NCBI RefSeq assembly: GCF_009671205.1
Contig: NZ_CP045309.1
Coordinates: 868,001-932,000, forward strand
Source: Micromonospora terminaliae
GTDB taxonomy: Bacteria > Actinomycetota > Actinomycetes > Mycobacteriales > Micromonosporaceae
Length of the DNA stretch: 64,000 bases
Direction of reading: 5' to 3'
In this document: in pieces, positions 34,523 to 42,672 of the stretch
Layout: the number at the start of each line of letters is the position of its first letter
Numbering within the stretch: the stretch's first letter is position 1
Position numbers and translations under genes: made by a program
Notes under the pieces: model-generated
Told to the model about the DNA's origin: nothing
Databases searched by the model: none
Seen by the model: the letters and a program-made list of their open reading frames with translations, nothing else

Positions 34523-36028
34523 GTGGCCCCGCCCTCTCTCCGCCGACGGCGTGCGGCTCCCTTCTTTCGACACATCTCGTTTCTGGCGGTCGGCACCGTC
34601 GTGTCCCAGGCGACCCTCGTCGGAGCCTCGGTGCTGCTGGCAAGGCTCTACACACCGCACGAGTTCGGCGAGTTCGCAGTGGCGCTCTCGTTCGCGACGA
34701 TCCTCGCCGCGCTCGCCACGCTGCGGCTGGAGATGGCGGTACCGCTCGCCGAGGACGAGCGGGAGGCCAGGGCCGTCGCGGCCAGCGCCTTGTTCTTCGC
34801 CGTGGTGGTCTCGCTGGGGCTGCTGGTGGTGCTGGTGGCCCATCGCGCGGTGACCGGCCACACCTGGTCAGCCCTCGGAGCCGGCAGCTCCATCTGGCTG
34901 GTTCCCTTCGCGGTGGCAGCGCTGGGCGCGCTCGCTACGGTGCGGATGCTCCAGAGCCGCCGGGAGAACTTCCGGGCGGTCAGCCTCTCCCGGGTGACCG
35001 CGTCCGTCGTGCAGAGCGTGGGCCAGCTCGCGGCCAGCCCACTGGGCTCACTCGGGTTGTCTGCGGGATTCGTCGTCGGCACCGTCTGGAACGCGGTGTC
35101 CCTCACGCGCCGCTCCGGCCTCCGTGGAACGTCGTGGGCACAAGGCCGCCTGGCGGCGGCGAAGTGGCGCCGTCTCTCCCTGTTCCTGCTGGTACCCAGC
35201 GTCCTGAACACGGCGACAGTCGGCGCGGTCGCGCCTGCTGTCGCACTCTTCTACGGAGTGGCCAGCTCCGGCCTGTTCACCTTCTCCGCGCGGGTGCTCG
35301 CGTTGCCCGCCACGATCATCGGACAGGCCGTCAGCACGGCCTTCTTCCCGAAAGTCGCCGAGCTGGAGCGCAGGGGAGCGCTCCTGACATCCTCGATACA
35401 CCGGGCGGTCACCGGGCTGGCGATGGTGTCCGCCCCCATCTTCGGCCTGGTCGTGCTGGCCGGCCCGGAGCTGTTCGGCCTCGTCTTCGGCCCCGAGTGG
35501 CGTGCGGCGGGCGAGATATCGGCCGTGCTTGCGCCCTGGCTGGCCCTGGCCTTCATCTCGTCACCGCTCAGCACACTCATGACCGTCAAGAACCAGCTGC
35601 GCCGACTGCTCGTCCTCTCGATCATCGAGGCCTCGCTGCGGCTGGGATCGCTCTCGGTCGGGCTGATCGACGGGCGGGCGATGACGGGGTTCATCGCCTA
35701 CTCGCTGTCCGGTTGCCTGATCTGTCTGTACTACGTCAGGTGGTCGCTGCGCCTCGCCGGTTCGAGCCTGCGCGGTTGGCTGCGGACGGTTCGCGGATAC
35801 CTGCTGGTGATCGGCGGAGCGTACCCCGCATTGCTGGCCACCAAGGGCAGCCTGCCGATCAGGTGGTTCGGCGTGCTCACCGCGGCGCTCACGCTGCTGC
35901 TGTTCGGCTGGACGGCGGTATGGCTCTACCGGCATGCGCTGGTCCGGGCCGCGCCCCCGGCCGAGTATCACGCCGCGCCGCCGGCGGAACTCGCGACACA
36001 CGGCTCCGGGGCAGGAACGGCGCGATGA
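34523..36028 (+). CDS. Wzx-like polysaccharide flippase (MOP superfamily)
   Basis: 501 residues with about twelve membrane segments. It opens FRHISFLAVGTVVSQATLVGASVLLARLYTPHEFGEFAVALS, the typical Wzx/RfbX first two helices. A central ALFYGVASSGLFTFSARVLALPATIIGQAVSTAFFPKVAEL follows, also typical. It moves lipid-linked oligosaccharides across the membrane for the polymerase encoded immediately upstream. The GTG lies 2 nt after the polymerase stop, without a strong Shine-Dalgarno sequence, so translation is probably coupled. The C-terminal 25 residues are Ala/Pro-rich and cytoplasmic. Its stop overlaps the next start (ATGA). Confidence 0.87.
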   Translation: MAPPSLRRRRAAPFFRHISFLAVGTVVSQATLVGASVLLARLYTPHEFGEFAVALSFATILAALATLRLEMAVPLAEDEREARAVAASALFFAVVVSLGLLVVLVAHRAVTGHTWSALGAGSSIWLVPFAVAALGALATVRMLQSRRENFRAVSLSRVTASVVQSVGQLAASPLGSLGLSAGFVVGTVWNAVSLTRRSGLRGTSWAQGRLAAAKWRRLSLFLLVPSVLNTATVGAVAPAVALFYGVASSGLFTFSARVLALPATIIGQAVSTAFFPKVAELERRGALLTSSIHRAVTGLAMVSAPIFGLVVLAGPELFGLVFGPEWRAAGEISAVLAPWLALAFISSPLSTLMTVKNQLRRLLVLSIIEASLRLGSLSVGLIDGRAMTGFIAYSLSGCLICLYYVRWSLRLAGSSLRGWLRTVRGYLLVIGGAYPALLATKGSLPIRWFGVLTAALTLLLFGWTAVWLYRHALVRAAPPAEYHAAPPAELATHGSGAGTAR

Positions 36029-37122
36029 CTGCTTCCTGCGCAAGCTCGGACACCTCAGGGGAGAGCATGGGTCATCGGCGGGAACCAGCCGACCGAAGGC
36101 TGGCAATCGGGCCGGCGAACTTCGCCGAGCAGGCATACCAGTGGGCACGGGCGGTCGAGCGGCACCTGGAGCTACCGGCCGTCTCGTTCGCTCTCAAACC
36201 GGTGCCACTGCGCGGGAGAGGGTTCCAGTTCTCAGCGCACCATCGCATTCCCCATCCCCGGCTGATGACGCCGTGGGGCCGCGCGGTGCGTCTCAACCGG
36301 ATCCTGCACGGCGCAACCCACCTCGCGGTCGACGGCTTCATCCCGCTGCACCGGGCCGGTATCGCGGCCGACCTTGCCCGGGCGTCGCGGCAGGGCATCC
36401 GGATGGCCCTCATCGCGCACGGCAGCGACATCCGCGACCCGGACGCGCACATGGCTCGGTTCGGTTTCTCGTACTACGCTTCGGCGCCGAACGAGTGGGT
36501 CGACAAGCTGCGCCGCCGTTCACGCCGGAACCGATCGATCGCGGTCGCACTCGCGCTCCCGCTCTTCGTCAGCACCCCGGACCTGCTTCTGGACGTCCCC
36601 GAGGCCACCTGGCTGCCGCTGTCGGTGGATGTCGAGCGGTGGCAGGCGGCGCACCCGGCGCTCGGGGGCGGAACGCCCACGGTCCTGCATCGCCCCAGCT
36701 ACAGCAAGCCGCCGATCAAGGGCACCGATGTGATCGACCCGGTTCTCCGTAATCTGGCGGCGCTCGGACGAATTCGCTACCTGGCACCGGAGCACGTGTC
36801 GCACGACGCGATGCCGGAGCTGGTAGGGCAGGCGGACATTGTCGTGGACCAGATTCGCACCGGCTCGTACGGGGTCGCGGCGGTCGAGGGACTCGCTGCC
36901 GGACGGCTCGTCATCGGCTTCCTCGGTCCGGCGACGCGCGCACTCATGCCCGAGGAGCCGCCCATCGTGGACGCCTCGCCGGAGCGCTTCGCCGCAGTGA
37001 TGAACGGGATCCTGGACGACCCGGAGACGTTCTCCGAGCGAGCGGCGGCCGGCCCCGGCTTTGTGCGGAGGTGGCACGACGGCGCCGCGTCCGCCGCTGC
37101 CCTGAAGTCTTTCCTCGCCTGA
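36025..37122 (+). CDS. Putative glycosyltransferase, family unassigned
   Basis: 365 residues, overlapping the flippase stop by 4 nt. After a polar N-terminus, RLAIGPANFAEQAYQWARAVE and LAVDGFIPLHRAGIAADLARA look like the acceptor half of a GT-B protein. LIAHGSDIRDPDAH and TVLHRPSYSKPPIKGTDVID are followed by a donor-like region reading VVDQIRTGSYGVAAVEGLAAGRLVIGF, in which Glu lies where GT4 enzymes hold their second EX7E acid. It is probably a cytoplasmic glycosyltransferase of the same glycan pathway. Substrate unknown. A long hairpin terminator follows. Confidence 0.6.
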   Translation: MTASCASSDTSGESMGHRREPADRRLAIGPANFAEQAYQWARAVERHLELPAVSFALKPVPLRGRGFQFSAHHRIPHPRLMTPWGRAVRLNRILHGATHLAVDGFIPLHRAGIAADLARASRQGIRMALIAHGSDIRDPDAHMARFGFSYYASAPNEWVDKLRRRSRRNRSIAVALALPLFVSTPDLLLDVPEATWLPLSVDVERWQAAHPALGGGTPTVLHRPSYSKPPIKGTDVIDPVLRNLAALGRIRYLAPEHVSHDAMPELVGQADIVVDQIRTGSYGVAAVEGLAAGRLVIGFLGPATRALMPEEPPIVDASPERFAAVMNGILDDPETFSERAAAGPGFVRRWHDGAASAAALKSFLA

Positions 37123-37198
37123 GACTGACCGCGGGTCTCTGGCCCCGCTTCACCATCGGCCGTCTTGCGACGGGCGGGTACCGGTGCCATCGACAACA

Positions 37199-37233
37199 GC
37201 AGGGGGCAGCACCTGGCCGGTGCCGCCCCCTGC
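37199..37233. terminator. Long hairpin between convergent genes
   Basis: Arms 37199-37213 and 37219-37233 pair over 14 of 15 positions (one A/C mismatch) around the loop TGGCC. It separates the plus-strand polymerase-flippase-transferase operon from the convergent dehydratase gene. Confidence 0.75.
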
Positions 37234-37270
37234 GTCGCTCGTCTGCCGACCGGCTCGTCCCGGACCCGGT

Positions 37271-39157
37271 TCAGCGCTCAGCGGTCAACGACGACAGATG
37301 CACGCTGACCGGCTCGGTACCCACGGACTCGACCGGCTGGGCAGCGAGCAGCGCGAGCTGTTCGACAATCTCGGCGGGCTCGGCGTACGGGTCGAGTCCG
37401 CTCACCTCCATCGGGTCCAGTGCCGGCACGGCGACGTGGGAGACGAGGGGGTGGAACGGCCGGCTGTCCACTTCGCCGGTGCCGAGCAGATCCTCGTGCA
37501 GCTTCTCGCCCGGGCGCAGGCCCGTATAGACGATCGGGACCGAGCTGGACGCCTGCTCGGCCATCTGGCGGGCCAGCTCGACGATCCGCACCGGCTCTCC
37601 CATGTCGAGCACGAGAGCTTCCCCGTTCCGCCCGATCGCGGCGGCCTGGAGGACCAGGTGCACCGCTTCCTGAACGGTCATCAGGTAGCGGGTCACGTCC
37701 GGGTGCGTGACGGTGAGCGGCGCCCCGGCCTCGATCTGCCGTTGGAACGCCGTCACCACCGAGCCGCGACTGCTCAGTACGTTGCCGAAGCGGACGCTGA
37801 GGAAGGTGCCGGGAAACCGGGAGGCGGCGTGCGCGGTCAGTCGCTCGGTGATCCGTTTCGAGTAGCCGAGCACGCTGATCGGGTCGGCGGCCTTGTCGGT
37901 GGAGATGTTGACGAACATTCCCACGTCCTGGCAGGCGTCCAGCACGGACAGGGTGCCCCAGACGTTGGTCTTGACGGCCTCACCGGGATGCCGCTCGAGC
38001 AGGGTCAGGTGCTTCAGAGCCGCCGCATGGAAGATGACCTCGGGGCGACGCTCCCGGATGATCCGCCGGATGGCCTCGTCGTCACGCAGGTCCGCGAGAA
38101 TCAACTCCGGCCCGTCGAGCAGCGCGCGTCCGGAGAGCGACATCTGGAGACTGTGCAGCGCGGATTCGTCGCGGTCCAGCATCATCAGCTCGCCGGGGTC
38201 CGCCTTCATCACCTGCCGGCAGAGCTCGGAGCCGATGGAACCGCCGGCGCCGGTCACCAGGATTCGTCGCCCGGTCAGCCCGGTGGCGCTGATCGGTAGG
38301 TCGCCGGTGACCTGGCGGCGACCCAGCAGGTCGCTGATCTGCACGTCCCGGACTGCGGTCACGGTGATCCGGTGGTCGACCAGGTCCCGCACAGGCGGTA
38401 GCACCTTGAACGCCGCGCCGGTCTGGAGAGTGGCTTCCCGGATCTCGCGAATCAGGCCGGAGGGAGCGTTTGCCACCGAGCAGATGACGGTGGTGGCGCC
38501 GGTGCGCTGGACGGCCGCGGCGATGTCAAGGCGGCCCCCGAGCACCCGAACGCCGCCGATCCGCAGATCGTGCTTGTCCGGGTCGTCGTCCAGCGCTCCG
38601 ACCGGCAGGTAACGGCCGCGGGGATCGCTCAGCATGGCCCGCAACAGTCCCTGGCCGGCGTCCCCGAGGCCGAACAGCAGCACGGGCGTGGAGGACCGGA
38701 CGTCCGGACGCATCGCGAGATCGTGTCGGTGCCGGTAGGCGAACCGCGCACCGAGCATGAACAGGAGGGCCAGGGCACCGCCGACCAACGGAGTGCTCGC
38801 CGGCACCGGTCGGTCGGCGAAGGGCAGCAGGCTGAGCAGCACGATCGCGACCGTCGTGATCGTGCTGCCGGCGACTCCCTGCACCTCCTGCAGGCTGCCC
38901 AACGGATGACGTCCGGAGTAGAGCCGACGCAGTGAGGCCACCGCCACGTGCACGACCGCGGCTCCGCCTCCGATGATCGCCGCCCGGCTGAGCAGGCCGG
39001 GAGGAAGAGCGAACTCGTACCTGCTCCAGACGGCTGCGATGTAGCCGCCGACCCAGGCGGTGGTGTCGGTGGCGAGGAAACCCACGGTACGGAGCCGGGC
39101 TCTCACCCGACGCGTCCGCTGCTCCTTGCGATCCGTGCTCACTGTGTCCTGCGCCAT
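37271..39157 (-). CDS. PglF/CapD/WbpM-type UDP-sugar 4,6-dehydratase
   Basis: 628 residues. Four membrane segments (about 25-130) lead into a CoA-binding-like Rossmann domain (TPVLLFGLGDAGQGLLRAML). The catalytic extended SDR domain follows, with GRRILVTGAGGSIGSELCRQV, AAALKHLTLLERHP, NISTDKAADPISVLGYSKRITE and VRFGNVLSSRGSVV. The Thr-Asp-Lys and Lys-based active site is that of 4,6-dehydratases acting on UDP-GlcNAc. It probably makes the UDP-4-keto-6-deoxy sugar used by the aminotransferase encoded upstream on the same strand. The ATG at 39157 has GGGGAG upstream. Confidence 0.9.
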   Translation of the reverse strand: MAQDTVSTDRKEQRTRRVRARLRTVGFLATDTTAWVGGYIAAVWSRYEFALPPGLLSRAAIIGGGAAVVHVAVASLRRLYSGRHPLGSLQEVQGVAGSTITTVAIVLLSLLPFADRPVPASTPLVGGALALLFMLGARFAYRHRHDLAMRPDVRSSTPVLLFGLGDAGQGLLRAMLSDPRGRYLPVGALDDDPDKHDLRIGGVRVLGGRLDIAAAVQRTGATTVICSVANAPSGLIREIREATLQTGAAFKVLPPVRDLVDHRITVTAVRDVQISDLLGRRQVTGDLPISATGLTGRRILVTGAGGSIGSELCRQVMKADPGELMMLDRDESALHSLQMSLSGRALLDGPELILADLRDDEAIRRIIRERRPEVIFHAAALKHLTLLERHPGEAVKTNVWGTLSVLDACQDVGMFVNISTDKAADPISVLGYSKRITERLTAHAASRFPGTFLSVRFGNVLSSRGSVVTAFQRQIEAGAPLTVTHPDVTRYLMTVQEAVHLVLQAAAIGRNGEALVLDMGEPVRIVELARQMAEQASSSVPIVYTGLRPGEKLHEDLLGTGEVDSRPFHPLVSHVAVPALDPMEVSGLDPYAEPAEIVEQLALLAAQPVESVGTEPVSVHLSSLTAER

Positions 39158-39234
39158 GTGGTGGCTCCCCTGTCGCGTGTGCTGCCGCTTCCGCCCGATG
39201 GCCGAAGGAGACTCGACCTCGTTGTCCTTGTTAC

Positions 39235-39252
39235 AGGCAGATTCGTGCCTGA
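39235..39252 (-). repeat. Small hairpin in AT-rich spacer
   Basis: CAGGCA and TGCCTG flank a 6-nt loop in the 148-bp spacer between the aminotransferase stop and the dehydratase start. The adjoining 39225-39290 is AT-rich for this genome and may hold the dehydratase promoter. No clear -35/-10 pair could be fixed. Confidence 0.35.
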
Positions 39253-39305
39253 TGGCCGTTTTGAGGATTATCGAGAATTTTGCCTCCCAGCGATCAGTGG
39301 CCGCG

Positions 39306-40523
39306 TCACGCGGACAACGCTGGGGCCCGGGTGGCCAGGAACTCGTCGATCGCACCCAGCACCGTGGTGATCTGCCGCTCCGTGAGGGCGCTGCTGCTGG
39401 GCAGCGTCAGCCCTTCGGCGAAGAGCTCGTCGGCGGCACCGGTGAGAAGGCTCTCCGAGCCGGCGTACGCCGGCTGCCGGTGCATCGGTTTCCACACCGG
39501 TCGCGTCTCGATCTCCTGGTTGCGGAGGTGCGCGGCCAGGTCGGCGGCACGCCAACCGGCCCGGCCGGGGTGAACCCGGATCACGGTCAGCCAGCAGTTC
39601 GACTGCTCGTCCTCGCTGCCGAGCAGCTCGACCCCGGGCACCGGGGCGAAAAGCTTCGCGTACCGGTCCCGCAGCTGGCGGCGCCGGCCGATCATCCCGC
39701 TCAGTCGGACCAGCTGCGCCCGGCCCAGGGCGGCGAGCAGGTTGCTGAGCCGGTAGTTGTAGCCGGTCTCCAGGTGCTCGTAGTGCGGCGTGGCCTCGCG
39801 CGCCTGCGTGGCCAGGTGTCGTGCGCGGGCCAGCAGCGACACGTCGTCGGAGACGAGCATGCCGCCCCCGGAGGTGGTCATGATCTTGTTGCCGTTGAAC
39901 GAGAGCGCGCCGGCCTGTCCGAACGAGCCCGCCGCCCGGCCCTGGTGCATCGCACCGAGCGCCTCTGCGGCGTCCTCCACCACCGGCACCTCCGCCTCGG
40001 CGCAGATGGGCAGGAGAGCCGTGTAGTCCACGCAGGTGCCGAACATGTCCACCGGAACCACCGCGCCGACCCGCTCGCCCCGGCGGCGTAGCTGACGCAG
40101 CAGCTCCGCGAGCAGCGGGACGTCGACATTTCCGGTACGCACGTCACAGTCGACGAAGACCGGCCGCGCCCCGGTGTACCGGACGGCGTTCGCGGTCGCG
40201 ACGAACGTCAGCGTCGGCACGACGACCACGTCGCCAGGTCCGACGCCGACTCCGAGCAGGGCCAGGTGCAGCGCCGCCGTACCCGAGCTCACCGCTACCG
40301 CGCCGCGCGTGCCGACCCGGGCCGAGACCTCGGACTCGAATGCCTCCAGGTCAGGGCCCGTGGGCGCCACCCAGCCGGAGCGCAGGGCGGCGATCAGGTA
40401 CGACTCCTCGAGCGGGCCCACGTCGGGCGCGGAGAGGTACACCAAGGACTTCGTGTCCGGGCGATCCGACCCGGTATCCGGACGAAGCGGGCCCTCGGTT
40501 GCCAACCGTTCAGGAAGTGGCAC
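39306..40523 (-). CDS. DegT/DnrJ/EryC1-family sugar aminotransferase (PglE-like)
   Basis: 405 residues. It is a PLP enzyme that converts 4-keto sugars to 4-amino sugars. Starting LVYLSAPDVGPLEESYLIAALRSGWVAPTG, it carries AVAVSSGTAALHLAL (PLP phosphate), VVPTLTFVATANAV, VVEDAAEALGA and the Schiff-base lysine in LSFNGNKIMTTSGGGM. GYNYRLSNLLAALGRAQL completes the family pattern. In context it should aminate the dehydratase product, as PglE does in bacillosamine synthesis. The GTG at 40523 has GGGAGG 6 nt upstream, and that ribosome-binding region can pair with two different complementary segments. Confidence 0.9.
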   Translation of the reverse strand: MPLPERLATEGPLRPDTGSDRPDTKSLVYLSAPDVGPLEESYLIAALRSGWVAPTGPDLEAFESEVSARVGTRGAVAVSSGTAALHLALLGVGVGPGDVVVVPTLTFVATANAVRYTGARPVFVDCDVRTGNVDVPLLAELLRQLRRRGERVGAVVPVDMFGTCVDYTALLPICAEAEVPVVEDAAEALGAMHQGRAAGSFGQAGALSFNGNKIMTTSGGGMLVSDDVSLLARARHLATQAREATPHYEHLETGYNYRLSNLLAALGRAQLVRLSGMIGRRRQLRDRYAKLFAPVPGVELLGSEDEQSNCWLTVIRVHPGRAGWRAADLAAHLRNQEIETRPVWKPMHRQPAYAGSESLLTGAADELFAEGLTLPSSSALTERQITTVLGAIDEFLATRAPALSA

Positions 40524-40584
40524 TTCCTACCTCCCGCGCAATCGCCGAACGGAGAAAGGGATTCGCGTGCCCTGCAGGTAGGAA
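40512..40584 (-). promoter_or_regulatory. Competing hairpins around the aminotransferase ribosome-binding site
   Basis: On the minus strand, AGGTAGGAA (40532 to 40524, overlapping the Shine-Dalgarno) is perfectly complementary to TTCCTACCT at 40584-40576. The overlapping AGGAAG at 40528-40523 is also complementary to CTTCCT at 40517-40512 within codons 3-5. The two pairings exclude each other. Confidence 0.4.
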
Positions 40585-40723
40585 CTACGCAAACAGGACG
40601 GGTGGGCGGTGATCCCGCCAGATCAACCGTTCAGGGCACGGAGAGGACACGGGTGACCGCACTCGTACCGCGCCGTCGAGTCGTCGTCCGGGCGGGATCC
40701 GTCCCGCGGGCTACCGCCCCCAG

Positions 40724-40729
40724 TAGAGT
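40724..40729 (+). promoter_or_regulatory. Candidate -10 (TAGAGT) for DUF389 gene
   Basis: TAGAGT lies 35 nt before the GTG at 40765, in the 241-bp divergent region with the aminotransferase gene. No good -35 is visible. Confidence 0.35.
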
Positions 40730-40764
40730 GCTCGCGGCCGCCCCGGCAGACGATGGAGGAGAGC

Positions 40765-41772
40765 GTGCTGCACCTGCGGATCATCGCACCGGCCGACCGC
40801 TCGCCCGCGGTCGTCGACCTGCTGTCCGCCGATCCCGGCGTCACGCACCTCGTGGTGCTGGCCGGGGCCGCCCGCCAGCCGGCCGGGGACTACGTCACCT
40901 GTGACGTGGTGCGGGAGAGCGCCGACGGCGTGCTGCGCAAGCTCCAGGACCTGGGCGTCGAAGCGCACGGGGCGATCGCCGCCGACGACGTCGAGCTGAC
41001 CCTGTCCGCGGCGGCGGACAAGGCCGCGGAGGACGCCCCTGGGCACGGCGAGGACGCCGTGGTCTGGGACGAGATCGCCGCGAAGACCGGGGAGCAGACC
41101 GTGCTCACCGGCACCTTCCTGGCGCTGATCACCGTCGCCACCATGATCGCCGGCATCGGCGTGCTCCTCGACCAGCCCATCCTGATCGTCGGCGCCATGG
41201 TGGTCGGCCCGGAGTTCGGGCCGCTCGCCGCGCTCTGCGTGGCGCTCCTGCGCCGGCAGCCGCACGTCATCGGCCGCTCGGTGCAGGCCCTCGTGGTCGG
41301 CTTCCTCGCCGCCATGCTGGTCACCGTCCTCAGCACCTGGGCACTCACCGCCGCCGGGCTGGTCAGCCGGGACATGCTGCTGGCCGACCGGCCGCTCACC
41401 GACTTCATCTGGCGCCCGGACGCGCTGTCCTGGGTGGTCGGCGTGCTCGCCGGGATCGCCGGCATGCTCTCGCTGACCTCGAAGAAGTCCGGCTCGCTGG
41501 TCGGCGTGCTGATCTCGGTCACCACCGTGCCGGCGGCAGCGAACGTGGCGGTCGCCGCGGCCTACGGCGTCTGGCACGAGGCGGCGGGGTCCGCCCTCCA
41601 GCTCGTGATCAACCTGGCCGCCATCGTGCTGGCCGGCCTGCTCACCCTGGTCGTGCAGCTCTTCTGGTGGCGACGGGTGGAGCGGCGGTCCACGCGCAGC
41701 GTGCCGCGGCAGCGGGCCGACCGGGCGGCCCGGGTCAGCGCCAGTCGTCGCCCGCCTCGAGACGCAGGCTGA
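40765..41772 (+). CDS. DUF389 family membrane protein
   Basis: 335 residues. A soluble N-terminal region of about 75 residues (LHLRIIAPADRSPAVVDLL, an ACT-like layout) precedes roughly six membrane segments. LTGTFLALITVATMIAGIGVLLDQPILIVGAMVVGPEFGPLAA is the DUF389 core, with SVTTVPAAANVAVA later. Function is unknown. Relatives sit in many bacterial inner membranes. I start at the GTG at 40765, since GGAGG sits 5 nt before it and family proteins begin M-L-H-L. An ATG 12 nt earlier would place the Shine-Dalgarno sequence inside the gene. The 3' end overlaps the next, convergent gene by 38 nt. Confidence 0.85.
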   Translation: MLHLRIIAPADRSPAVVDLLSADPGVTHLVVLAGAARQPAGDYVTCDVVRESADGVLRKLQDLGVEAHGAIAADDVELTLSAAADKAAEDAPGHGEDAVVWDEIAAKTGEQTVLTGTFLALITVATMIAGIGVLLDQPILIVGAMVVGPEFGPLAALCVALLRRQPHVIGRSVQALVVGFLAAMLVTVLSTWALTAAGLVSRDMLLADRPLTDFIWRPDALSWVVGVLAGIAGMLSLTSKKSGSLVGVLISVTTVPAAANVAVAAAYGVWHEAAGSALQLVINLAAIVLAGLLTLVVQLFWWRRVERRSTRSVPRQRADRAARVSASRRPPRDAG

Positions 41773-42169
41773 GCAGCGTCGCCAGCGGTACCGACTCGCC
41801 GTCCCGGCCGCCCCGCCCCACCACCAGCGGCGGCGGCGCGGGCTCCGGGTCGGCCCCGAACAGCCGCGACCGCAGGCTCGGCGGCACCGCGAGCAGGTAG
41901 AAACGGCCCTCGGTGTCCACCGCCCGGCTGTGCGCCCGGTCCACGTACCAGCCGGTGATCCGCGTGCGGTACCGGCCGCGCCCGTCGTAGCCGGCCGCCG
42001 TCAGCCGCTCGGTGCGCAGCCCACGCCGCAGCGCCTCGGCCGCGAAGCGGGCCACCAGCTCCGCGGCCTCCGCCTGCTCGGCGGCGCGCTGCCGGGCGTC
42101 GGCCGCCGCGTGCGCCCGCACCGCGCGGCGCTGCCGCTCCCGCCACTCCAGGCCGTCGTCCCCACCCAC
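41735..42169 (-). CDS. Actinobacterial hypothetical protein
   Basis: 144 residues from a GTG at 42169. A basic, Ala-rich helix (RERQRRAVRAHAAADARQRAAEQAEAAELVARFA) leads into a compact beta region, RGRYRTRITGWYVDRAHSRAVDTEGRFYLLAVPPSLRSRLFG, and ends in short hydrophobic and acidic stretches. I have no family name for it. It looks cytoplasmic, with no signal or membrane segment. An upstream in-frame extension reaches the palindrome-rich spacer and is unlikely to be coding. It overlaps the convergent DUF389 gene by 38 nt at its 3' end. Confidence 0.55.
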   Translation of the reverse strand: MGGDDGLEWRERQRRAVRAHAAADARQRAAEQAEAAELVARFAAEALRRGLRTERLTAAGYDGRGRYRTRITGWYVDRAHSRAVDTEGRFYLLAVPPSLRSRLFGADPEPAPPPLVVGRGGRDGESVPLATLLSLRLEAGDDWR

Positions 42170-42235
42170 CCCGCGAGGGTACGCGGCCAGCCCGCGCCAC
42201 CCCCTCGACGCTTCCACGGGGCCATCCTCGGTGCC

Positions 42236-42661
42236 GCTGTCGAGCTGAGTCGCCGGCGACGTCAGGCAGCGACTCGGCCCTGCGCTCCCGCTGGTCGCGC
42301 AGGGTTGGGCGCCCAAGGCACCCAGATCTTGGACGGTTGCCGTTCGAGACGAACGACAACTGCCCAAATCTCAAGGGGAGCGCCAACCGCTCGCGCGGCG
42401 GGGTGCGGTGTCGAGCTGAGTCGTTTATGACATCAGCTCGACAGCCTCGCGCAACCTGAGTCCGGGCTGGCGCGATGCTGTCGGCTGAGTCGTTTGGGAC
42501 ATCAGCTCGACAGCGTGGCGCAGGCCCAGGCCCAGGCCCGGCGCGCAGCGATGCTGTGGGCTGTGTTGTTTGGGACGTCAGCTCGACAGCATCGCGCAAC
42601 CGCAGGCCCAAGCCCGCGCGATGCTGTCGGGCTGAGTCGTCTGGGACGTCAGCTCGACAGC
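42236..42661. repeat. Palindrome-rich island with tandem hairpin repeats
   Basis: In this spacer between tex and the 144-residue gene, a hairpin of core GCTGTCGAGCTGA / TCAGCTCGACAGC is repeated. A degenerate copy sits at about 42236-42275. Four copies follow in tandem, with right arms starting at 42433, 42502, 42578 and 42649 (periods 69, 76 and 71 bp). Between them at 42324-42346/42350-42371 is an imperfect 22-bp palindrome with a 3-nt loop. The hairpins could end tex transcripts. The whole 503-bp interval 42170-42672 is non-coding as far as I can see. Confidence 0.8.
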
Positions 42662-42672
42662 GTCGCGCAACC

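Noticed and set aside
40503..40635. 12-bp direct repeat CAACCGTTCAGG at 40503 and 40624
   Set aside because: Only two short copies, one inside the aminotransferase coding start. No duplication boundary or insertion element is visible.
42409..42661. CRISPR array
   Set aside because: The repeated part is a palindrome of variable spacing (69-76 bp) and the intervening sequences are themselves similar. Copies are degenerate and no cas genes are present.
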